Positions 29,937-38,773 of a stretch of DNA of 64,000 nucleotides are shown piece by piece. Numbering within the stretch: the first letter of the stretch is position 1; the number at the start of each line of letters is the position of its first letter. The stretch is from positions 2,464,501-2,528,500 of the forward strand of contig CP023454.1 in NCBI GenBank assembly GCA_002356635.1. Reading direction: 5' to 3'. A program made the translations under genes and the position numbers. The notes below the pieces were generated by a model. That model saw only the letters and a program-made list of their open reading frames with translations, was not told the DNA's origin and did no database searches. Source of the DNA: Rhodobacteraceae bacterium QY30 (GTDB lineage: Bacteria; Pseudomonadota; Alphaproteobacteria; Rhodobacterales; Rhodobacteraceae).

Positions 29937-30908
29937 ATGGCTGCTGCCAACGCCCAGGAATTCCACGACCGCATGCTTTCGCTGGGCCTTGCCCGGGTGT
30001 CGGAAGCGGCTGCCCATGCCTCGGCTCGGCTGATCGGGCGGGGCGATGAAAAGGCCGCCGACCAGGCCGCCGTCAACGCCATGCGCGACCAGCTGAACAT
30101 GCTCGACATCAAGGGCGTGGTCGTGATCGGCGAAGGCGAACGCGACGAAGCGCCGATGCTGTTCATCGGCGAAGAGGTGGGCAGCGGCAATGGCCCCGAG
30201 GTGGACATCGCGCTGGATCCGCTGGAAGGCACGACGCTGACGGCAAAGGACATGCCGAACGCCTTGACGGTGATCGCCATGGCGCCGCGCGGCACGCTGC
30301 TGCACGCGCCCGACGTCTACATGGACAAGCTGGCGGTCGGGCCGGGCCTGCCCAAGGACGTCGTCAGCCTGGACATGTCGCCTTCGGAACGGGTCCGCGC
30401 CCTGGCAGCGGCCAAGGGCTGCGGCACCAGCGACATCACCTGCTGCATCCTGGAACGCCCGCGCCACGAAGACCTGATCGCCGAGGTCCGCGCCACCGGC
30501 GCCGCGATCCGTCTGATCACCGACGGTGACGTGGCCGGCGTCATCCATTGCGCCGAATCGGACATCACCGGCATCGACATGTACATGGGTTCGGGCGGCG
30601 CGCCGGAAGGCGTTCTGGCGGCCAGCGCGCTGAAGTGCATGGGCGGGCAGATGTGGGGCCGCCTGGTGTTCCGCAACGACGACGAACGGGGCCGCGCCGT
30701 CAAGGCCGGAATCACCGACCTGAACCGCATCTATTCGCGCGATGAAATGGTCACCGCCGATGTGATCTTCGCGGCAACCGGCGTCACCAACGGCTCGATC
30801 GTGCGGGGCGTCCGGCGCGAACCCAACTTCATCGAAACCGAAACGATCCTGATGCGGTCGAAGACCGGCTCGGTGCGCCGGATGGTCTACCGCAACCCGA
30901 TCCGCTGA
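29937..30908 (+). CDS. glpX: Fructose-1,6-bisphosphatase class II
   Basis: 323 residues. Motifs of GlpX: VVIGEGERDEAPMLFIGEEVG, the metal/phosphate site DIALDPLEGTTLT, LITDGDVAGVI and MGSGGAPEGVLAASALK. It dephosphorylates fructose-1,6-bisphosphate in gluconeogenesis (in some relatives also sedoheptulose bisphosphate). AAGGA stands 9 bases before the ATG. Followed by a terminator-like hairpin, then recJ; glpX-recJ adjacency is common in this group. Confidence 0.95.
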   Translation: MAAANAQEFHDRMLSLGLARVSEAAAHASARLIGRGDEKAADQAAVNAMRDQLNMLDIKGVVVIGEGERDEAPMLFIGEEVGSGNGPEVDIALDPLEGTTLTAKDMPNALTVIAMAPRGTLLHAPDVYMDKLAVGPGLPKDVVSLDMSPSERVRALAAAKGCGTSDITCCILERPRHEDLIAEVRATGAAIRLITDGDVAGVIHCAESDITGIDMYMGSGGAPEGVLAASALKCMGGQMWGRLVFRNDDERGRAVKAGITDLNRIYSRDEMVTADVIFAATGVTNGSIVRGVRREPNFIETETILMRSKTGSVRRMVYRNPIR

Positions 30909-30931
30909 TCCCGGGACGATGAGGGCAATCA

Positions 30932-30957
30932 GGGGGCATCCCGCCGGGGGTGCCCCC
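30932..30957 (+). terminator. Hairpin terminator between glpX and recJ
   Basis: GGGGGCA (30932-30938) pairs with TGCCCCC (30951-30957) around a 12-base GC-rich loop, 24 bases after the glpX stop. The tail (TTGGCTTT) is only partly T-rich, so some read-through into recJ is likely. Confidence 0.6.
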
Positions 30958-31009
30958 TTGGCTTTCCCCGGTCTTGCGGGCCCGGGGCGAAACGGGCAGG
31001 AACGGCGGC

Positions 31010-32752
31010 ATGAGCACATTTCTGAACGTCGAGTTGTCGGCCCTTGGCCAGCGCTGGATCGGCCCCACGCCCGAAGTGGAGCGTCTGGCCGAAGCGATGG
31101 TCCAGGATACCCGCCTGCCCCTGCCCCTGGCGCGGCTGCTGGTGGCGCGCGGGGTAAGTCCGACCGAGGCGGCCGGTTTCCTTGACCCGCAGTTGCGCGA
31201 CCTGCTGCCCGACCCGCGCCGGCTGAAGGACATGGACAAGGCCGCCGCCCGGTTCCTGCGGGCGGTGAAGGGGCGCGAACGGATCGCGGTCTTTGGCGAC
31301 TATGACGTCGATGGCGGTGCCTCGGCCGCACTGATCCTGACCTGGCTGCGCCTGATGGGACGCGAGGCCACGCTTTACATTCCCGACCGGATTGACGAGG
31401 GCTATGGCCCCAACGTGCCCGCCATGTCGGGCCTTGCGGCCGCGCATGACCTGATTCTCTGCGTCGATTGCGGCACGCTCAGCCACGAAGCCATCGCGGC
31501 GGCGAAAGGCGCGGACGTGGTGATCCTGGACCACCATCTGGGCGCCGAGACATTGCCGCCCGCGCTTGCGGTGGTGAACCCGAACCGGCAGGACGAGGAC
31601 GGCAGCCTGGGCCACCTGTGCGCGGCTTCGGTGGTGTTCCTGATGCTGGTCGAAGCGAACCGCCTGATGCGCGGCGAAGGCGCGCAGGGACCGGACCTGA
31701 TGGCGATGCTTGATCTGGTGGCGCTGGCCACGGTGGCCGATGTCGCGCCGCTTGTGGGCGTCAACCGGGCGCTGGTGCGGCAGGGGCTGAAGGTGCTGGC
31801 GCGGCGCGACCGGGTCGGACTTCGGGCACTGGCGGATGTGGCCCGCATGGATCAGGCGCCCACACCCTATCACCTGGGCTTCCTGCTGGGACCAAGGGTC
31901 AATGCGGGCGGCCGGATCGGCGCCTCGGACCTGGGCGCGCGGCTTCTGGCCACCGACGACCCGCATGAGGCCGGGGCGCTGGCCGAACGGCTGGATGTGC
32001 TGAACACCGAACGCCGCGAGATCGAGGCGCGGGTCCGCGACGCCGCGATGGAACAGGCCGAGGCACGGGGCCTGGATGCGCCGCTGGTCTGGGCCGCGGG
32101 CGAAGGCTGGCATCCCGGCGTCGTCGGCATCGTCGCCGCGCGCCTGAAGGAGGCGACGCATCGCCCCGCCGTGGTCATCGGGCTGGACGGCACCATCGGC
32201 AAGGGATCGGGCCGGTCCGTCACCGGGATCGACCTTGGCGCCGCAGTTCACCGGCTGGCAGGCGAAGGCCATCTGGAAAAAGGCGGCGGGCACCGCATGG
32301 CGGCGGGTCTGACCGTGCGGCAGGACCGTCTGGAAGCGGCGATGGAACGGTTGGCCGAGCTTCTGGCACGCCAGGGGGCCGGGACCCCGGGACCGAGGGA
32401 TCTGCGGATCGACGGTCTTCTGATGCCGCAGGCCATCACTCCTGCCCTGGTGGAAGAGATCGAGAAGGCCGGCCCCTTCGGCCAGGGCGCGCCCGCGCCG
32501 CGCTTTGCGATTCCCGCCGCCACGATCACCCATTCCGGGCGGATCGGCACCAACCACCTGCGCGTCACGCTGTCGGACGGCCTGTCGGCCCGCGTCGAGG
32601 GGATCTGCTTCGGCGGCTGCGACACCGCGCTTGGCCCGCTGCTTCAGGCCCAGGCCGGCCGCCGGCTGCACCTGGCGGGCCGGATCGAGCTGAACACCTT
32701 CGGCGGCCGCACCCGTGTCCAGATGCGCATCGAGGACGCGGCGCCCGCCTGA
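31010..32752 (+). CDS. recJ: Single-strand-specific exonuclease RecJ
   Basis: 580 residues from ATG 31010. DHH-family motifs: VFGDYDVDGGASAALIL, LCVDCGTLSHEAI, VVILDHHLGAE, then DHHA1 with GWHPGVVGIVAARLKE and the GGGHRMAAG motif, followed by a RecJ OB domain. It degrades single-stranded DNA 5' to 3' in recombination and mismatch repair. The frame is open 60 bases further upstream, but those codons lie in the glpX terminator region. Confidence 0.95.
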   Translation: MSTFLNVELSALGQRWIGPTPEVERLAEAMVQDTRLPLPLARLLVARGVSPTEAAGFLDPQLRDLLPDPRRLKDMDKAAARFLRAVKGRERIAVFGDYDVDGGASAALILTWLRLMGREATLYIPDRIDEGYGPNVPAMSGLAAAHDLILCVDCGTLSHEAIAAAKGADVVILDHHLGAETLPPALAVVNPNRQDEDGSLGHLCAASVVFLMLVEANRLMRGEGAQGPDLMAMLDLVALATVADVAPLVGVNRALVRQGLKVLARRDRVGLRALADVARMDQAPTPYHLGFLLGPRVNAGGRIGASDLGARLLATDDPHEAGALAERLDVLNTERREIEARVRDAAMEQAEARGLDAPLVWAAGEGWHPGVVGIVAARLKEATHRPAVVIGLDGTIGKGSGRSVTGIDLGAAVHRLAGEGHLEKGGGHRMAAGLTVRQDRLEAAMERLAELLARQGAGTPGPRDLRIDGLLMPQAITPALVEEIEKAGPFGQGAPAPRFAIPAATITHSGRIGTNHLRVTLSDGLSARVEGICFGGCDTALGPLLQAQAGRRLHLAGRIELNTFGGRTRVQMRIEDAAPA

Positions 32753-32818
32753 CCGGCCTTTCAATCGGGGCTACGGAGGACCGGACTGAAAATGCGTCAC
32801 AATTCTTCAAAATTCCTC

Positions 32819-32847
32819 TTGCACCCGTTTCGCACCTGCCCTAAACA
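32819..32847 (+). promoter_or_regulatory. Promoter of tRNA-Glu
   Basis: TTGCAC (32819-32824), 17 bases, TAAACA (32842-32847). It sits 53 bases before the tRNA, in the only AT-richer stretch of the 148-base gap after recJ. Confidence 0.55.
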
Positions 32848-32900
32848 CCGCCCCACGCCGCGACACTGATCGACGATCGATCGCAGCGAAACGCCAGTGT

Positions 32901-32975
32901 GGCCCGTTCGTCTATCGGTTAGGACACCAGGTTTTCAACCTGGGAAGAGGGGTTCGACTCCCCTACGGGCTGCCA
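32901..32975 (+). tRNA. tRNA-Glu (anticodon TTC)
   Basis: 75 bases including encoded CCA. Acceptor GGCCCGT pairs with ACGGGCT (one G-U); anticodon stem CCAGG/CCTGG with loop TTTTCAA; T arm AGGGG-TTCGACT-CCCCT. It marks the left edge of the accessory island; I found no second copy of its 3' end in the window. Confidence 0.95.
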
Positions 32976-33149
32976 CTGACACCTCCCCGAGAGAGACCAT
33001 TCAAGACACTGCGGAATTGTCGCGCAATTTCCGCGACTTGGCAAATGTTCTTGCATGGCGAGACCGGAATGTCGCCGCGCAAACGGCGCCGAAATAAAGC
33101 GTATCTCTGTTCGCCGATTTCACGTTTCCAGTTTGGAAATGGGCCCGGG

Positions 33150-34232
33150 TCAGGCATTACGGAACAGCGCCTCCTGCAGGTGACGACGGACGGCCGTCGC
33201 AACTCGGTCTTCCAGCGCCCGCGCGGGCAATTGCCAGCCGCTGCTCCGGTCGGGCGAAGCCGCGCCGGTCTTCAGCGACTGAGAGATGTAATACTCGTAC
33301 CGTCGCTCGCGCTTCTGGGTGTGAAGCGGGGTCAGGCGCTCGCCCTCGTGGTCAAACAGCCGGCCGGCGAGCGGCGCGGTCGGACGTCCTGAAGTGCCTT
33401 GCCCACGCCGGACGGCCGACTGGTCCTGGAGCAGCGCCTGCACCCCCGTCCACTGCTCTTCCGCAATGATCGCGGGATGCTGGCCCTCATGGATCACCGC
33501 CTTGTGCCGGACCTTGCCAATGTAGAGCGGGTTGGTCAGGATCTTGTGGATGTGCCCGCGGGACAGGATCTGGCCGCCCTGATCTCGGCCCGATCCTGTC
33601 ACGTACCGCTTGGACCGCAATCCGAGCCGGGCCGCCTCGGTGGCGACATGAACGAGCGCCCGGTGGCGCTCGTAGAGGTCGAAGAGCTTTTGCACCGTGA
33701 CGGCTTCTTCTTGATTGACTGTCAGCGTCCGACCGGCCGCGTTGTAGCCAAGCGGCACATAGCCTCCCATCCAGAGACCCTTCTTCTTCGAGGCCGCGAT
33801 CTTGTCGCGGATCCGCTCCGCGGTCACCTCGCGCTCGAACTGCGCGAAGGACAAGAGCACGTTGAGCGTCAGCCGGCCCATGCTGGTCGCGGTGTTGAAC
33901 GACTGCGTGACCGAGACGGACGAGGCCTTCGCCGCCTCGAGCCGCTCGACCAGCTTGGCGAAATCGGCCAGCGAGCGGGTCAGGCGGTCGATCTGGTCGA
34001 CCCGACCCTCGTCGACATCGCGCAACAGCCGCTGCAGCGCCGGCCGGTCGAGATGCCCACCCGAGATGCCGCCATCATCGTAGGCCTGGCGGATCAGGTC
34101 CCAGCCCTCGTGCCGCTGGCTGGCGATATAGGCTTCGCCGGCCTCCCACTGGGCATGAAGCGAGTTGAATTCCTGATCGAGGCCCTCGTCGGAGGACTTG
34201 CGGATATAGATCGCACAGCGGATCCGCCGCAT
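33150..34232 (-). CDS. Serine recombinase, probably inactive (internal deletion)
   Basis: 360 residues from ATG 34232. The resolvase domain opens AIYIRKSSDEGLDQEFNSL, with the nucleophilic Ser, followed by DRLTRSLADFAKL, the recombinase domain GYNAAGRTLTVN and a zinc-ribbon-free C-terminus. Relatives read GRVDQ-IVVYK-IDRLTR; here IVVYK is missing (15 bases), removing a core strand next to the catalytic arginines. Also EAAKASSVSVTQ replaces the usual hydrophobic pattern. Probably a decayed phage-type integrase. Part of its coding sequence recurs at 42864-43038. Two bases lie between its start and the DUF2924 stop. Confidence 0.8.
   Translation of the reverse strand: MRRIRCAIYIRKSSDEGLDQEFNSLHAQWEAGEAYIASQRHEGWDLIRQAYDDGGISGGHLDRPALQRLLRDVDEGRVDQIDRLTRSLADFAKLVERLEAAKASSVSVTQSFNTATSMGRLTLNVLLSFAQFEREVTAERIRDKIAASKKKGLWMGGYVPLGYNAAGRTLTVNQEEAVTVQKLFDLYERHRALVHVATEAARLGLRSKRYVTGSGRDQGGQILSRGHIHKILTNPLYIGKVRHKAVIHEGQHPAIIAEEQWTGVQALLQDQSAVRRGQGTSGRPTAPLAGRLFDHEGERLTPLHTQKRERRYEYYISQSLKTGAASPDRSSGWQLPARALEDRVATAVRRHLQEALFRNA
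33739..33916 (-). repeat. Direct repeat, copy A (within serine recombinase)
   Basis: 178 bases that match 42864-43038 in the same orientation. The last 97 bases (33820-33916) look identical to copy B by eye; the rest differs by scattered bases and one extra codon here (a third ttc). Confidence 0.9.
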
Positions 34233-34233
34233 C

Positions 34234-34680
34234 TCACCCGGCCTTTCTTGTGCGCAGGCCGAAGAACCGCGGGCCGCTCCTGTGCGCGCCGGTGATCCGG
34301 CGAGCAATGGTCGTCAGCGAGCGATAGGTCTGACCATCGAGGATGTAGCCGGCCGGCGTCACCTCGACCCGGTAGACCCGGCCGTTCCACTCGCGCAGCA
34401 GGCAGGATCCCGGTCCGGTAGACGGCGCGGACTTCTCGCCCCGTTCCGCCGTCCGGGCCAGCGATTTGAGCTCGCGGCGCAGCTGCACCGGATAGTCACC
34501 CATCAGGCGGATCTGCAGGGCGCGCGCCAGCACCCGCTGCAGGAAGCGCACCGAGGCATATATGGGCGGCGCCTGGCCGAAGGTTTCCGTCCAACGTTCG
34601 ACGCATTCGGCACGCGACAGCGCGGCAATCTTCCGGAGCTGCTCCGGGAGGTCCTTCCTCGGTACCGCGCGCCGCATCAC
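34234..34680 (-). CDS. DUF2924 domain-containing protein
   Basis: 148 residues. The family sequence is seen in DLPEQLRKIAALSRAECVERW, RFLQRVLARALQIRLMGD and the C-terminal REWNGRVYRVEVTPAGYILDGQTYRSLTTIARRITG. DUF2924 proteins regularly sit beside phage-type serine recombinases in alphaproteobacteria and contain a small DNA-binding-like C-terminal fold; their role is not established. Overlaps the DUF3489 fragment by 4 bases and precedes the recombinase by one base. Confidence 0.85.
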   Translation of the reverse strand: MMRRAVPRKDLPEQLRKIAALSRAECVERWTETFGQAPPIYASVRFLQRVLARALQIRLMGDYPVQLRRELKSLARTAERGEKSAPSTGPGSCLLREWNGRVYRVEVTPAGYILDGQTYRSLTTIARRITGAHRSGPRFFGLRTRKAG

Positions 34681-34850
34681 GCGCCCTGCACTCCGGTAGG
34701 GCGGTAGGTGGTCCCGTCGGTCCCCGTCTCGCGCAGCACCTCCAGCCCTGCCTTGCGGAGCCCCGAGATGGCGGAGCGCACCGTATGCGGTTGCCAGCCG
34801 TGGGACTGCTGAAGGGCTTCGAGCGACGCTCCCAAGGGAGTTGCAGGCAT
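34677..34850 (-). pseudogene. DUF3489 domain remnant (5' truncated)
   Basis: 57 codons: LEALQQSHGWQPHTVRSAISGLRKAGLEV and the end TTYRPTG match the C-terminal winged-helix-like domain of DUF3489. The usual N-terminal KLA...LLRRPEGAT segment is absent; upstream codons to 34907 encode unrelated sequence. It forms the expected trio with DUF2924 and the recombinase. Confidence 0.65.
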
Positions 34851-35177
34851 CGTGGGGGCTGCGGACCTGTGATCTTCATGGCATGAGCCGCAGAAAACTC
34901 GATCCAACTAAGTTAAAAAAGTCAGGCACTTACAGCGCACACCCCTGAAGCCATTGAATTAAGGAACGACACAACCGCGTTTCAACGGAAGCGAGCGCGT
35001 TCAAACTGAACTACGGGTTGAACAAGCGTTGACAAGCGTTCTGCTCAAACGGGAAGACCATCGCTACGGCCCCAGTGTCGATCGTGCCGCTAAGAGCGGT
35101 AAGCGGACGGCAGGGGCTGCAACCGATCTGTAGGGCAGATGGATCCGGCTCACTTGATTGGCGGATGATCGTCACAA
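34851..35177. other. Gene-free junction between recombinase trio and metal-stress operon
   Basis: 327 bases, lower in GC than the flanks. A short tandem repeat, caagcgttga-caagcgtt, lies near 35023-35040. No gene, strong terminator or clear promoter recognised. It probably contains an insertion boundary. Confidence 0.4.
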
Positions 35178-35816
35178 TCACCACCGCAAGAACCGATGAC
35201 CCAGCAATCCACCGGCCCCGCCGACAATGCCGATCGCCAGTCCATACCAGGACACGAAGAACAGCGGCGAGTCGTCGGTGCAGTGCAGGGCGTAGCCCGC
35301 TGCGACGCCCGCCCCGATCGCCACGCCAAGCAGTGCGCCGGTCAGGACGGGCCGCGTCGGGGCGGACCGGCGGAGAAAGGCGATGCCGATGGCCAGCGGA
35401 GGCGCAGATACCATCGCAATGGAAGCAAGACAGGCGAGCGCCGTCTGCCCGACCGCTTCGGCGACCAGCGACCCATCAGCACTTGCGATGCGGAACAGGG
35501 CCAACGCGAATGCCAGCAGGACCGGAATAGCAAGCGGCCATAGGAGGATGCGCCCTTCAGGCCTCGCGGATACCAAGGCCAACCAGATGGCCGACAGGCA
35601 CAGAAGCGCGGGAAGGGTGCTCTTGGCCTGCACCTGAAGATGGGTCCAGGCGGAACCAAGATCGGGACGCAGGCCAAACACGGCAAAATACAGGGCCAAT
35701 CCGCCCAGCATCAAACCCGCCATGCCGCAAACCGCGACACCCGGCAAAAACCGCGCAGGCACGGGGGCAGCCGCTAGGTCCCGGATAAGGTCTTCGGTGC
35801 TTCGCCTGTCCGTCAT
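35178..35816 (-). CDS. nrsF: NrsF-type membrane anti-sigma factor
   Basis: 212 residues, six membrane segments, from ATG 35816 overlapping the sigma gene stop. The C-terminal region GYALHCTDDSPLFFVSWYGLAIGIVG is the conserved HCxxDSPxFF block of NrsF (DUF1109). In Caulobacter, NrsF holds the ECF factor SigF at the membrane until metal or oxidative stress releases it. Last gene of the bufferin operon, so sigma and anti-sigma are made with the genes they control. Confidence 0.88.
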   Translation of the reverse strand: MTDRRSTEDLIRDLAAAPVPARFLPGVAVCGMAGLMLGGLALYFAVFGLRPDLGSAWTHLQVQAKSTLPALLCLSAIWLALVSARPEGRILLWPLAIPVLLAFALALFRIASADGSLVAEAVGQTALACLASIAMVSAPPLAIGIAFLRRSAPTRPVLTGALLGVAIGAGVAAGYALHCTDDSPLFFVSWYGLAIGIVGGAGGLLGHRFLRW

Positions 35817-36445
35817 TTCATCATCCTTTCGGCAAGCCCCGACAGCTGCCGCATCGCCCGGTGAAGCGCGACCCGCGCCGCGCCTGCCGTCATTCCGACC
35901 GTCTCGCCCGCCTCCTCGGCAGTCTTTCCATCCAGCGCAACCGCCCTGACCAACATTGCGGATCGCGTGTCGATCAACCGCAACATCGCCTCGGCATCCC
36001 GGCCTGATAGGGGAGCGGGGCCTTCCTCCTCTGGCAGCACATCGGCGAAATCCTCGATCGGCAGGTTCACCGACGCCCCGCGCCGCCGGAAGGCATCCAC
36101 CACCTTGTAGCGGGCCAGTGCGTATAGCCATGGCCTGACCGGCGCATCCCGCCGCCAAGTCTGCCGCTTCAGGTGGATCGCCAGCAGCACCTCCTGCAAG
36201 ACATCTTCGTGCTGATCCGGCGGCAAACCGTCACCTCTGCGGCGGATCACGGCGCGCAGCGTCGGCGTCACGGCATGCAGGAACCGAGCAAAAGCCGCAC
36301 CATCCCCGTCATTGGCGCGGGCCAGCAGCACTTCCCAAAGCTCCTCCTGCTGCAACCGACCCTCCACACCAGACGCGCCGACCCTATTCGAGGCGGGCAG
36401 CCCGGCACAGTCAACCCTCGGTGAAAGTGCGAAGGTCGCCGTCAT
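35813..36445 (-). CDS. sigF: ECF RNA polymerase sigma factor, SigF type
   Basis: 210 residues. Region 2 holds DVLQEVLLAIHLKRQTWRRDAPVRPWLYALARYKVVDAFRRR; region 4 has GKTAEEAGETVGMTAGAARVALHRAM. An N-terminal extension of about 30 residues precedes region 2, and an ATG further in may be the true start. Paired with NrsF it should answer metal stress. A matching promoter (GTAACG-N16-CGAA) lies upstream of bufA, giving an autoregulated operon. Confidence 0.88.
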   Translation of the reverse strand: MTATFALSPRVDCAGLPASNRVGASGVEGRLQQEELWEVLLARANDGDGAAFARFLHAVTPTLRAVIRRRGDGLPPDQHEDVLQEVLLAIHLKRQTWRRDAPVRPWLYALARYKVVDAFRRRGASVNLPIEDFADVLPEEEGPAPLSGRDAEAMLRLIDTRSAMLVRAVALDGKTAEEAGETVGMTAGAARVALHRAMRQLSGLAERMMK

Positions 36446-36451
36446 GTCCTG

Positions 36452-36859
36452 TCATCCCGCCGCGGCCAGCGCAGCATCGAACAGCGCCTTGATCTCTGCC
36501 TTGCCCGTACCTGCGACGATGCGTGCGATCTCGTCTCGCCCCTTCAGCGCGACGAGCGTCGACCGGCGCGGGATCTTCAGCGCGCGGGACAACGCGCCTT
36601 CGCCATGCTCATCCCAATCCACCACGATGAAGCGTAGCTTCTGTGCGTACTCCGGATTTTCGGCCATCAGCCCCGCGATCACCCGCTCCTGCGCTGCGCA
36701 GGTGCTGCACCAGCTGGCCCAGAAATCCAGCACCACCACCTCGCCCGCATCCATCGCCACCTCGGCCAGACCGGGGGTGTAGAAGGTCCGTTCCTCGGCC
36801 CGCAGCGGAGGGGCGAGCAAGAGGGCCGCGGAGGACAGAAGCAGCGTTCGGCGGTTCAT
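36452..36859 (-). CDS. Periplasmic thioredoxin-like protein
   Basis: 135 residues. A signal peptide (residues 1-21, MNRRTLLLSSAALLLAPPLRA) precedes a thioredoxin fold with the active site FWASWCSTCAAQ. The short fold resembles the C-terminal domain of DsbD. With the CcdA-like protein encoded just upstream in the operon it could form a split DsbD, carrying electrons to periplasmic cysteines or metal-bound thiols. It starts 18 bases after the ccdA-like stop and ends 6 bases before sigF. Confidence 0.85.
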   Translation of the reverse strand: MNRRTLLLSSAALLLAPPLRAEERTFYTPGLAEVAMDAGEVVVLDFWASWCSTCAAQERVIAGLMAENPEYAQKLRFIVVDWDEHGEGALSRALKIPRRSTLVALKGRDEIARIVAGTGKAEIKALFDAALAAAG

Positions 36860-36877
36860 GGCATTCCTTTCTGGTTC

Positions 36878-37588
36878 TCAGATGCTGACGGAAAGATCGA
36901 CAAGCCACGCGGGCAGAAGGCGCAGCGCGGCCTCGTCGAGGATGTGGTTGAGGCCAAGGAACAACGCGCCCCCCACGGCGATGAAGACCCAGCCCATCAC
37001 AGGCCGCGCACGGGCAGACAGCGCCACCGCGCGGACCATGTTCCGCCGCAGCCAACCGCGCAGGCCATAGGCGGCGGCGAGGATCAGCGTCGCCACCCCC
37101 GCCGCAAAGGCCGCCATGACAGCAGCGGCGTGGCCAAGGCTCTCGCCAGTGCTGGCCAATGCGATGGCCGCGCCCAAGGTGGGGCCTATGCATGGGCTCC
37201 AGACAGCACCCAGCAGCGCGCCGCCCGCGAACTCCGCTCCGATGCCGCGCGGCGTGGCGGCGATGCGCGCATCCGCCGCCGCCGCGATCCCCGCTGATGC
37301 CAAGGAGAAGCGCCGCCCCAAAGCGGGCAGGACCATCACCAGCCCGAAACCCACCATGACCAGCGCGGCGATGCGCGTGATGTCTTCGGGGTAAATGCCG
37401 ACTGCTGGACCGATGGCCGCCACGCCCGTGCCGACCGCGACGAAGGACAGACCCATCCCCGCCGCAAGGGCTAGCGGCGCGCGCGGATCGGTCTGCAGAC
37501 TGCTCGCCACCACAATGGGCAGAACGGGCAGGACGCAAGGGTTGATCAGCGTCAGCAATCCCGCGAGATAGGCGAAAACCAGATCCAT
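36878..37588 (-). CDS. CcdA/DsbD-type transmembrane electron carrier
   Basis: 236 residues, six membrane segments. The two redox cysteines lie in LINPCVLPVLPIVVASS (helix 1) and GAVWSPCIGPTLGAA (helix 4). It moves reducing equivalents from cytoplasmic thioredoxin across the membrane; here the likely acceptor is the thioredoxin encoded next. Starts one base inside the DoxX stop (TGATG). Cytochrome c biogenesis genes are absent nearby, so a role in this operon is more likely than in haem attachment. Confidence 0.88.
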   Translation of the reverse strand: MDLVFAYLAGLLTLINPCVLPVLPIVVASSLQTDPRAPLALAAGMGLSFVAVGTGVAAIGPAVGIYPEDITRIAALVMVGFGLVMVLPALGRRFSLASAGIAAAADARIAATPRGIGAEFAGGALLGAVWSPCIGPTLGAAIALASTGESLGHAAAVMAAFAAGVATLILAAAYGLRGWLRRNMVRAVALSARARPVMGWVFIAVGGALFLGLNHILDEAALRLLPAWLVDLSVSI

Positions 37589-38019
37589 CAGCCCGCCGCC
37601 CTGCGGTCGATCCCCGCCACATGGTCGATCGACCACCGCCCCGGCCCCCGTGCCACAACCGCGAGAAGCGGCGCGGCCCAGAGGCCATGCGTCATCCACG
37701 CGTCGGGATAGACGAAGATCTGGATCACCGCCGTCATGCCCAGCAGGCCAAGCGCCGAAAGCCGCGTGAACAGGCCAAGGATCAGCAGCACGGGCAAAAG
37801 GTGCTCGGCCACCGTCGCCATCACCGCCGCAACCTCATGCGGGACCAGTGGCAGGTCGTATTCATGCTCGAACAGGAACCATGTGGAGTCCCTGATCGAG
37901 AACCCCTCCACCTTCGTCTGCCCCGACTGCCAGAAGACCAGCGCCGGAAAGACCCGCAGCATCAGCGCAACCAGCGCGTCGGGAACGGCGGTCAGGGACA
38001 GGTTCAGCTTCCGGATCAT
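37588..38019 (-). CDS. DoxX family membrane protein
   Basis: 143 residues from ATG 38019 (AAGGAG 8 bases upstream). Four membrane helices: [24 protein letters not shown], then [22 protein letters not shown] and [19 protein letters not shown]. DoxX proteins are regular companions of DUF692/DUF2063/DUF2282 genes; the function in these operons is not settled and may be redox or membrane protection. Four bases follow the bufC stop. Confidence 0.9.
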   Translation of the reverse strand: MIRKLNLSLTAVPDALVALMLRVFPALVFWQSGQTKVEGFSIRDSTWFLFEHEYDLPLVPHEVAAVMATVAEHLLPVLLILGLFTRLSALGLLGMTAVIQIFVYPDAWMTHGLWAAPLLAVVARGPGRWSIDHVAGIDRRAAG

Positions 38020-38023
38020 CGCG

Positions 38024-38773
38024 TCACTCCTTCGCATCGACAATCGCACCCGCCTGCATCAGCGACACGAGCATCGGCTGCGGGTCATGCCCTGCATCGG
38101 CATCCCTCGCCTTTGCGGCCGCAAGGGCCAGACGTTCCCCATCCAGAACCGACCGCAGTAGCGCGGCATCCCCCGCGCCCACCGCCCGCACCGGCACCTG
38201 AAACGCCGCATCCCGCAGGATCAGCGCGGTCTCCGGTCCCTTACCCAGCGGCAGCCCTTCCCCACCCGGCTGGTTCCGCGCCCAGATCGACACCGCAGGA
38301 TGGCCAAGCGCCAGCAGCGTGACGGAAGGGTGCAGCACCAGCCGCACCCGGTCCGGGTCAGCCCCCGCAACGGCGGCCGTTTCGACTGGCAACCGATCCG
38401 CCGCATGGAACGCCCGCCCCCGCGCGAATTCGATCCGCGCCACATCCCCCAGATAGGGATATGCCGCCAGCGGCGGAAACCGCTCCAGAAACCCCGCAAA
38501 TCCCGCGCCCCATTCGGCCAGAACGGGCGACTTCGGGCGGTCCGTTTCGGCATAAAGCCGCGCCATTGCGGCAAAGAACGCCTCGCCCACCAGCCGCCGG
38601 ATCACGGGAAAACGGCTCGCCAAAGCCTCGCCCAAGCTGACGGCCACGTTGTTGCGATAGACGGCGAAGCGCCGCTCCACCTCCGCCGGATCGCGCGCCA
38701 CCAGCCCCGCAGGGACCGGCCCGCCCCGCAGGGCCGCGTCGAAACCCGCGACGAAATCAGGATGCGCGCGCAA
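38024..38773 (-). CDS. bufC: BufC-like DUF2063 protein, RiPP recognition partner
   Basis: 249 residues if read from TTG at 38773, which has GGGAGGG just upstream and no in-frame ATG nearby; the overlap with bufB is then 17 bases. The N-terminal DUF2063 domain has [34 protein letters not shown], and [22 protein letters not shown] follows. In bufferin-type pathways this protein binds the precursor leader and delivers it to the MNIO enzyme. Its domain and position support that role here. Confidence 0.85.
   Translation of the reverse strand: MRAHPDFVAGFDAALRGGPVPAGLVARDPAEVERRFAVYRNNVAVSLGEALASRFPVIRRLVGEAFFAAMARLYAETDRPKSPVLAEWGAGFAGFLERFPPLAAYPYLGDVARIEFARGRAFHAADRLPVETAAVAGADPDRVRLVLHPSVTLLALGHPAVSIWARNQPGGEGLPLGKGPETALILRDAAFQVPVRAVGAGDAALLRSVLDGERLALAAAKARDADAGHDPQPMLVSLMQAGAIVDAKE

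Noticed and set aside
32963-33202. Minus-strand frame with SPCKNICQ, resembling DUF1289
   Set aside because: Only the short SPCxxIC match; the second cysteine pair is missing and the frame overlaps tRNA-Glu and the recombinase end.
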